Source: Mycogone perniciosa
Lineage: Eukaryota > Ascomycota > Sordariomycetes > Hypocreales > Hypocreaceae
DNA length: 64,000 bases
Reading direction: 5' to 3'
Assembly: GCA_025331125.1 (NCBI GenBank)
Contig: JAOALB010000147.1
Location: 1-64,000, forward strand
Below, in pieces: positions 63,607 to 64,000 of the stretch. The notes below the pieces were generated by a model. The model saw only the letters and a program-made list of their open reading frames with translations, searched no databases and was not told the DNA's origin. The translations under genes were made by a program, and so were the position numbers. The stretch's first letter is position 1, and each line of letters starts with the position of its first letter.

Positions 63607-64000
63607 TCACATAAGTCTGCTGTCCGACGCCAAAACCTCCAGTAGAGGACCCATCAGATGTTGATCAAGCCCAAGACTCATCAAGCCACCAATCTTGCTG
63701 GACAGTGGTTGACCTGACTCCAAAACGGACCAGATCCTGTCCTTCAAGTCGAACTCAATCTGGAAATCCAGGACCATCGACTTCAGCTGCTTGGACGCGT
63801 CCACCAGACCGAGTGAGGGTTCAATTCCAAGATCAACCACAATCTGGCCTTCGCGCGCCAAGGCCCCAGGAACACGTAACACGAGGCCAGGAACATGCGG
63901 GTATTCCTCGGTGAATATTTCGACGTTGGAAGCTGGTGAGCCATTGACAAAAACTTGCATGCTTTCCGGCACACTCGTCAAGGTCAGGAATCTAAACACC
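63607..64000 (-). CDS. C-terminal part of an unidentified protein (cut by window edge)
   Basis: An open minus-strand frame of about 130 codons runs from the right edge to a TGA at 63,607-63,609, so the start lies outside the window. The residues (LTSVPESMQVFVNGSPASNVEIF, VLRVPGALAREGQIVVDLG) look like a C-terminal beta-sandwich, followed by a helical end (LVDASKQLKSMVLDFQIEFDLKDRIWSVL, ending SDSRLM). A GH31-type glycosidase C-terminal domain is one possibility and would fit a sugar-type regulator next door, but I cannot confirm it. GC content and codon use are those of an ordinary fungal gene. Downstream AT-rich sequence near 63,560-63,590 may hold its polyadenylation signal. Confidence 0.65.
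   Translation of the reverse strand, partial: VFRFLTLTSVPESMQVFVNGSPASNVEIFTEEYPHVPGLVLRVPGALAREGQIVVDLGIEPSLGLVDASKQLKSMVLDFQIEFDLKDRIWSVLESGQPLSSKIGGLMSLGLDQHLMGPLLEVLASDSRLM

Noticed and set aside
63705..63974. Open frames on + (63,705-63,914) and minus (63,783-63,974)
   Set aside because: Both lie within the longer open C-terminal frame 63,607-64,000 and have poor composition.

Overview
The window is from a filamentous ascomycete (Pezizomycotina) nuclear genome. The first ~60.5 kb are extremely A/T-rich and packed with TA dinucleotides. They consist almost wholly of LTR retrotransposons degraded in the style of repeat-induced point mutation (RIP): C-to-T and G-to-A changes, stop codons everywhere, and almost no ORF over 60 codons. 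At 60,525 the composition switches within a few bases to ordinary fungal coding DNA with intron-containing genes. Repeats of the form TACGGAGTAC near 63,155 hint at Eurotiales, but this is weak.

Layout. 1-90 is a decamer tandem repeat. 91-2357 and 5329-6905 are old AT-rich DNA that forms the target of a deleted Ty3/Gypsy chromovirus (2363-5323). 6909-7908 is a less decayed patch with a minus-strand LAGLIDADG homing endonuclease of mitochondrial type, probably a nuclear copy of mitochondrial DNA (NUMT). 8320-9370 is the 3' end of another chromovirus. 9371-13,900 is AT-rich and unidentified.

13,900-60,525 is one nested stack of retroelements, read from LTR ends and matching 5-bp target duplications. 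The outermost chromovirus E5 (+, 5' end missing) is split by E4 (minus, 14,837-59,130, TSD AAAAG). E4 is split by E1 (+, 17,328-53,959, TSD GTAAT). E1 carries three insertions: Copia C1 (+, 21,132-28,249, TSD ACTAT), chromovirus E2 (+, 30,369-38,084, TSD TTTAA) and Copia C2 (minus, 38,696-53,307, flanks not matching). C2 in turn holds chromovirus E3 (+, 43,586-51,302, TSD TTAGC). The chromoviruses keep the order gag (zinc knuckle), protease, RT, RNase H, integrase, chromodomain, variable tail, polypurine tract, LTR. Their U5 side is shared but their U3 and 3' regions come in four types. Both Copia elements have a primer-binding site matching the anticodon arm of initiator tRNA-Met, the half-tRNA priming known from Drosophila copia.

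60,526-64,000 holds, all on the minus strand: a small broken hypothetical ORF next to the transposon edge, a four-exon Zn2Cys6 transcription factor (61,128 to about 63,072), and the C-terminal end of another protein that runs off the right edge. The nest is dead; the regulator looks intact. I found no tRNA, rRNA or CRISPR.
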